Of a DNA stretch of 27,500 nucleotides, positions 24,326-27,500 are shown piece by piece. A program made the position numbers and the translations under genes. The DNA is from Chromera velia. Taxonomy: Eukaryota; Sar; Chromeraceae. The notes beneath the pieces are model-generated. The model searched no databases. It was not told the DNA's origin and was given only the letters and a program-made list of their open reading frames with translations. The stretch covers positions 18,905 through 46,404 of the forward strand of contig JAHBMJ010003864.1 in the NCBI GenBank assembly GCA_018398765.1, written 5' to 3'. How positions within the stretch are numbered: the first letter of the stretch is position 1; the number at the start of each line of letters is the position of its first letter.

Positions 24326-27089
24326 GACACACACACACACACACACACACATACACTCACAGACACTCATATACACTCACATACACTCATACACTCACAC
24401 ACACACTCACACAGACACTCACATACATTCACATACACTCACAGACACTCACACAGACACTCACATACATTCATACACTCACAGACACACTCACACAGAC
24501 ACTCACATACATTCACACACACACTCACACACACACACACACACACACACTCACAGACACACACACACACACACACACTCACAGACACACATGCACACAC
24601 TTACAGACACGCAACGGATGCTTGGGGTCGTGCTGGGCCTGCATTCTTCTCCCTTTATGAAGGGAAGACGGATTCTAGACGTGTTGACACGGCCTTACGC
24701 AATGATTTCATGAATATGAAGAAGAAATCCAAAACCTGGTATGATCTAGAGAGGGTCATCAATCCCAGATGGGGCTCTTTCAATGCCAACATTGAACTTC
24801 TCTGTTCATTCCCGTTGTATAAAAAACAAATCGTGACACCAATAAATCCATTTAAAGATCTGTTGATCGGCACAGAAACGAACGAACGAGCAGAAAAGCA
24901 ACGAAAGGATCGGTCGGTCGCTCCTTCAACGAATCGAGATACACAACGTGATTTCATTCTCACAGACCTGCATCCCTTGGCTGTCTTCACCATCGACGCA
25001 TCCTTGCAGTTGGGAGTCCCGTCGTCTTTGTTGATCTGATCCAGTGTCTGCTTATAGCATCCCTCTCTGTTGTCCAGCTTGCAAGCTTCATTGTCGCAGG
25101 GAGCCTTCTGACACACGCACGTCTGGGTGACAGCGTCGTACTTCTGGGGGTCCGGGCACCTCGGGTAGCAGTTTTCTGTCGATTCGTCCTCGTACTCATC
25201 TGCTGCCGGACACTTTCCTTTGGGCAGAGAACCGACTGGCTCCACTCTGCAGTAAACATAGAACAAAGAAATGAAGTGGAACGAGGAAGTGAATGAAGAG
25301 AGTGCCTTCCTTCGTGTGAATCATGTGGTATGATGAATCCATGCGAAATTTTATGTACTTGATTCCTTATGAAAGTTGTGAAAAGATACGGAGAGAGATG
25401 GTCATGGGTGTGTGCTTCGCAGTTTTCCTTTTGTGGCTTCTCTTCGCACAAAGGTTCTTTCTTTCCCTTCTTGGTCCTGCGATCTCTCTGCAAATCACTC
25501 TGTCGTCCGAAAGTTCTCGGACTCTCTCTTGTGTAGTTATGCGTTTTCATCGAACAGATTCCTTCCTTTTTTTCTCCCTCTGAGCATTTACTTCCGTCCT
25601 TTTCCAAAAAGGTTGTGATATGTTTGACAGATGGACGCATGACCTGCTTTGTTCACGAAGGCTCTTCCTTCTCTTTCCTAAAGGTTGGCTCTTCATGCAA
25701 GTTTTATGTGCTTCCATTGATTCTATACGTATGTATACGTACAACCGAAACGGACAGCTGACCCCAGAACGATCTCGTCGCCCTTCGCCATGTCCCTGCT
25801 CACGCATAATATCAACAATAGGGTAAGAGGAGGGTGCGCATGATTTCGGGGTATGTGCATTTCGGGGAATTTCTCCCTTTGGTGCCTGTGTCTCTGTCTC
25901 TCAACGTGTGTCTCTCAGTCTACTGTGTATCTACTCCTGTTTGTATGCCTTTATGTGTCTCATTGACCACGTTGTGAGACCAGCAAAGCCTCGCACAAAA
26001 AGAAACCACATGGAAGGAATAAGAGAGCAACATAGAAAGGAATTTGGAATGCAGGATGAAAAGAAAAGACAAAGCTTTCTGCATTCTCTTGACGCAATTT
26101 CCGCTTACTTTCATTTACAAAAACCAAAATGAGATGTACACAATTTTGACTGACGAGTTAAGCCTGCGTTCAGCAGTGGCGGTCGTTTGAGGCATCGACA
26201 GACATATAAGGCAAGGCGGCAGGAGCCAAGAGGATAAAATAAGAAATTATTTCAACAAATCATGTATGTATTCATATAGGCGCAAATCCGAATGACAAAA
26301 AGAGGTGTTTCACCTCAACAGGAAGAAAGAAACTCGATCTGATATTCGAAGTGGAGCTGCTACACGCCACCAGCTTTGATTTTCGCATCTTAGCTCGACT
26401 GGTAGCTGGACACAAAGTCGATTTGGTAAAGCAGTTTTGCCAAGGACAAGTCACTGACAGAGACAAGCGTGCATTCAGAAGAGGGGAAAAGAAAGAAAAT
26501 GGGGGACTTCTGAAGAAAGGAAAAGCGATTCCGTCTGAAAGGGGGCCCATCTTTTTTTTTTCGACTCAAGTAATTCGATTGACTTACGCAGCACTGCAGA
26601 CAAGGGAGTAGGCAACACAAGAACAAGAGACACATAAACACCCTTGTGCGAAATACACGTACAGACAGACAAAACCATGAGATCGAAGCAGAAAATACTT
26701 TACGGGTTCAGGACACCCCACGGCTTTCTGTTATCCAAGAAAGAAAAGAATATGGGGTATAGCAGAACTTGATTAGCGAAAGGAACACAGAAGAATCCTG
26801 CAAGACGCTACGGCGGAATGGAGCGGCTGAACTCAGAATAGAGATACAAACAATTCCATTCTCACTTCTTGTCCACTGTGACGACCCTTCATTCGGAGGG
26901 GAAAACATTCGCACACAAAGACGAAGAAAAAGAAGACTGACGCGTCCTTGGTCACGTCCTCCCTGCAAACAAGCAAACAAAGAGAGAGACACACACAGCA
27001 GGGAGGAGGAGAGCTATCCACGTGCACAACACGGAAGGGGGGAAAAGAGACGGAAACGTAGGGGAAAAAGCGGGGGCACGGCATCTTCT

Positions 27090-27126
<37 letters not shown>

Positions 27127-27207
27127 ATTGCCTGCCTGCCTGCCTGCCTGCCTGCCTGATTGCCTGCCTGCCTGCCTGCCTGACTGCCTGACTGCCTGAC
27201 TGCCTGA

Positions 27208-27242
<35 letters not shown>

Positions 27243-27371
27243 ACTGCCTGATTGCGTGTCAGACTGACTGACTGACTGACTGACTGACTGACCGACTGCC
27301 TGCCTGCCTGCCTGACTGACTGCCTGATTGCGTGTCAGACTGACTGACTGACTGACTGACTGACTGACCGA

Positions 27372-27402
<31 letters not shown>

Positions 27403-27500
27403 ACTGCCTGATTGCGTGTCAGACTGACTGACTGACCGACTGACTGACTGACTGACTGACTGACTGACTGACTGACTGACTGACAGTTGTTCGTCCAGGT
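6218..27500 (-). CDS. Large modular Cys-rich protein with many microexons (3' part of gene)
   Basis: No family recognised. Thirty-nine exons join in one open frame of 4175 nt, read 5' to 3' on the minus strand (plus coordinates): 27485-27500 (partial), 26942-26962, 26588-26593, 24968-25246, 23268-23438, 22499-22817, 21752-21763, 21251-21267, 20103-20255, 19589-19609, 18776-18835, 18228-18242, 17922-17933, 17508-17529, 17009-17026, 16759-16815, 16159-16470, 15606-15878, 14819-15091, 14406-14432, 14157-14174, 13862-13894, 13755-13774, 13240-13254, 12934-12957, 12491-12535, 12097-12117, 11604-11609, 11154-11162, 11079-11091, 10935-10951, 10841-10870, 10382-10417, 9864-9884, 9436-9441, 9025-9033, 8639-8671, 8190-8311, 6218-7830 (stop TAG). 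All introns are GT-AG, 62 to 1529 nt long; 25 are phase 2, 12 phase 0, one phase 1. Large exons carry Cys-rich modules, while microexons encode Cys-free linkers. The composition (paired cysteines, EGF-like C-x-C spacing, many Lys/Asp/Glu) suggests a secreted or surface protein. The start, any signal peptide and any upstream domains are outside the window. The large exons are firm. The microexon chain is inferred from splice signals and phase, and a few microexons may be wrong or missing. Confidence 0.78.
8190..8311 (-). other. Exon of 122 nt with FLQLQQ motif
   Basis: Encodes VTGFLQLQQSQRL, then TRQAGEITFPGG, then DIACEWKYG. The acceptor is TTTGCAG at 8312-8318; CA+A with the preceding exon gives Gln. 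The canonical donor GTGAGT leaves one base (G) that joins AT of the last exon to make Asp. A longer exon reaching toward 8378 (reading CDCINCDVC) is open but would not fit the phase of exon 8639-8671. Confidence 0.8.
9372..9436. repeat. (GAGT)n-(GACT)n tetranucleotide array containing a splice donor
   Basis: GAGT units from about 9373 to 9405 followed by GACT units to 9436. On the sense strand it reads (GTCA)n then (CTCA)n. The GTCAGT donor of the 6-nt exon 9436-9441 is the first unit. Confidence 0.93.
9976..10014. repeat. (CA)n microsatellite
   Basis: CA repeat in the same intron as the GT tract at 10162-10254, about 150 bases away and in the opposite orientation, so the two could base-pair in the transcript as an intronic hairpin. 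Confidence 0.95.
10162..10254. repeat. (GT)n microsatellite
   Basis: Long GT repeat with TATG and TCTG breaks, ending in a short CTGC run, in the 497-nt intron 9885-10381. On the sense strand it is (CA)n, opposite to most repeats of this gene. Confidence 0.95.
11441..11470. repeat. (ATTC)n microsatellite
   Basis: Seven or eight ATTC units in the 441-nt intron 11163-11603. The rest of the intron, pyrimidine-rich on the plus strand near 11300-11430, shows no other feature. Confidence 0.9.
12825..12870. repeat. (GAAA)n microsatellite
   Basis: GAAA repeat in the 398-nt intron 12536-12933; the sense strand reads (TTTC)n. A similar tract lies at 10685-10711 in the intron 10418-10840. Confidence 0.9.
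14459..14508. repeat. (CA)n-(GA)n microsatellite before a 27-nt exon
   Basis: The sense strand reads (TC)n(TG)n and ends about 27 bases upstream of the acceptor of exon 14406-14432. Confidence 0.95.
14819..16470 (-). other. Three symmetric exons with six four-cysteine CxxxC modules
   Basis: Exons 16159-16470 (312 nt), 15606-15878 (273 nt) and 14819-15091 (273 nt) all start and end in phase 0. Each carries two copies of C-x(7,8)-C-x3-C-x(7-11)-C; the first copy in the middle exon has 18 residues in its first gap. Examples: CTPADTLEACKSKC, CTGDEADACKQKC, CTGKNAGECDALC, CAKDSPEQECKEKC, CSTKEPQACVAEC. The spacing suggests a helical hairpin held by two disulphides, repeated six times. I know no named family with this exact pattern. 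Donors are GTCAGT, GTGAGT and GTACGT. The first exon ends in a Ser/Gly/Pro linker and the third in an Ala/Gly/Ser linker. Confidence 0.88.
15154..15185. repeat. (CA)n microsatellite
   Basis: CA repeat with one TCA break, in the 514-nt intron 15092-15605. The rest of that intron has no recognisable feature. Confidence 0.9.
16553..16640. repeat. (CTGT)n-(CT)n-(GT)n compound microsatellite
   Basis: Lies in the 288-nt intron 16471-16758. It is one of the few repeats whose sense strand is purine/CA-rich rather than TC/TG-rich. Confidence 0.95.
17177..17253. repeat. (CA)n-(GA)n compound microsatellite
   Basis: CA to 17218 and GA from 17220 to 17253 in the intron 17027-17507. The sense strand reads (TC)n(TG)n. 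Confidence 0.95.
18848..18874. repeat. (GGGA)n microsatellite beside a 3' splice site
   Basis: The sense strand reads (TCCC)n, forming the pyrimidine tract 12 bases upstream of the acceptor of exon 18776-18835. Confidence 0.9.
19622..19685. repeat. (GACA)n-(CA)n microsatellite beside a 3' splice site
   Basis: On the sense strand it reads (TG)n then (TGTC)n, ending about a dozen bases before the acceptor of the 21-nt exon 19589-19609. Confidence 0.95.
20537..20575. repeat. (CA)n microsatellite
   Basis: Pure CA repeat in the 995-nt intron 20256-21250. On the sense strand this is (TG)n. Confidence 0.95.
22499..22817 (-). other. Exon of 319 nt with Cys module and FLQLQQ motif
   Basis: Encodes about 106 residues: QQECEKDENGNCKTGFLQ, then ADRASFLQLQQKEK, then CESGGGTWNDGTSICTCPAG, and a Pro/Ala/Ser/Thr tail ending LTEAQ. 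Donor GTCAGG, phase 0. The C-x-C-x-AG part is EGF-like. FLQLQQ recurs in the exon at 8190-8311. Confidence 0.85.
23268..23438 (-). other. Cys-rich exon, 171 nt
   Basis: Encodes about 57 residues: CKDPTHRFEGDSCAEYC, then GRCKCKPGFTA and LTCEAQNG. The C-x-C-x-PGF pattern is EGF-like. The donor is canonical GTGAGT. The final GG joins the G of the next exon to give Gly. Confidence 0.85.
23628..24612. repeat. CA-rich minisatellite, about 1 kb
   Basis: Almost entirely CA dinucleotides punctuated by TCACA, GACA, TACA and ATGCA words, forming units of about 12 bases such as CACTCACACAGA and longer repeats. For example, a block near 24024-24115 recurs near 24411-24480. It fills most of the 1529-nt intron 23439-24967. 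The long His-Thr open frame across it on the plus strand is a repeat artefact. Confidence 0.97.
24968..25246 (-). other. Cys-rich exon, 279 nt
   Basis: Encodes about 93 residues starting VEPVGSLPKGKC with 11 complete cysteines, including RCPDPQKYD, a C-V-C pair and KAPCDNEAC. The acceptor is TTTACTGCAG and the donor GTCTGT. The last two bases (AG) join G of the next exon to make Arg in KGCRCKDP. The spacing resembles EGF/laminin-type disulphide modules, with no exact family match by eye. Confidence 0.85.
26588..26593 (-). other. 6-nt microexon (TGCTGC)
   Basis: The minus strand reads TTGTCTGCAG, then TGCTGC, then the consensus donor GTAAGT. Phase fits on both sides (GC+T before, GC+A after), adding Ala residues before VEPVGSLPKGKC. 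The 348-nt intron downstream of 26942 and the 1341-nt intron at 25247-26587 hold no other signal I can support. Confidence 0.55.
26942..27500 (-). other. First visible exons of the large gene (27485-27500 and 26942-26962)
   Basis: At the window edge the minus strand reads a coding tail for LDEQ ending in the donor GTCAGT. The next exon, 21 nt, follows a strong TTTGCAG acceptor, encodes EDVTKD and ends in GTCAGT. CT+G rebuilds Leu and GC+T rebuilds Ala across the junctions. The intron between them is the tetranucleotide array plus purine-rich (plus-strand) sequence. Confidence 0.6.
27093..27484. repeat. (CCTG)n and (ACTG)n tetranucleotide array filling an intron
   Basis: About 390 bases of CCTG and ACTG units with GATTG variants, arranged as higher-order blocks: the stretch containing ATTGCGTGTCAGACTGACTG recurs near 27250, 27330 and 27410. 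On the sense (minus) strand it reads (GTCA)n then (GGCA)n. The donor of the exon at 27485-27500 is the first GTCA unit. Confidence 0.95.

Noticed and set aside
23579-25039. 486-codon plus-strand open frame rich in His-Thr
   Set aside because: It is a translation of the CA minisatellite plus intron sequence and overlaps the coding exon 24968-25246 on the other strand.

Overview
The window looks like nuclear DNA of an intron-rich protist. Coding sequence is split by many short GT-AG introns packed with microsatellites, there is no operon structure, and intergenic DNA is AT-rich. One gene product is an organelle/alphaproteobacterial-type threonyl-tRNA synthetase, and the largest gene encodes a long Cys-, Lys- and Glu-rich protein of the modular extracellular kind. 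An alveolate such as a chromerid would fit, but I cannot name the species from the sequence alone.

Layout. (1) 1-2604, plus strand: the last five exons of threonyl-tRNA synthetase (class II motif 3 and the anticodon-binding domain). Every intron carries GT, CT or CTGT repeats. (2) 2605-3591: AT-rich intergenic DNA with no supported gene. (3) 3592-4890, plus strand: one uninterrupted gene for a membrane-anchored endonuclease/exonuclease/phosphatase-fold protein with the catalytic motifs intact. (4) 4891-6217: a 16-bp direct repeat, then AT-rich DNA between convergent genes. (5) 6218-27500, minus strand: the 3' part of one very large gene whose 5' end lies beyond the window.

The large minus-strand gene is the main find. 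Working by hand from splice sites and reading phase, I can join 39 exons into one open frame of 4175 nt (about 1390 codons). Ten exons are 122-1613 nt long (the partial 27485-27500 exon not counted); they carry nearly all the cysteines apart from one Cys-free 153-nt exon and one with a single cysteine. The other 28 complete exons, plus one of 60 nt, are microexons of 6-60 nt, three of them only 6 nt. Most microexons sit in two blocks of about 128 residues each, both cysteine-free and partly helical, which link the Cys-rich modules. Fourteen of 38 donors are the unusual hexamer GTCAGT. Two of these donors form the first unit of a long (GTCA)n microsatellite.

The three genes show no obvious functional link. 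They are an aminoacylation enzyme, a phosphodiesterase-fold protein, and a probably secreted or surface modular scaffold protein of unknown function.
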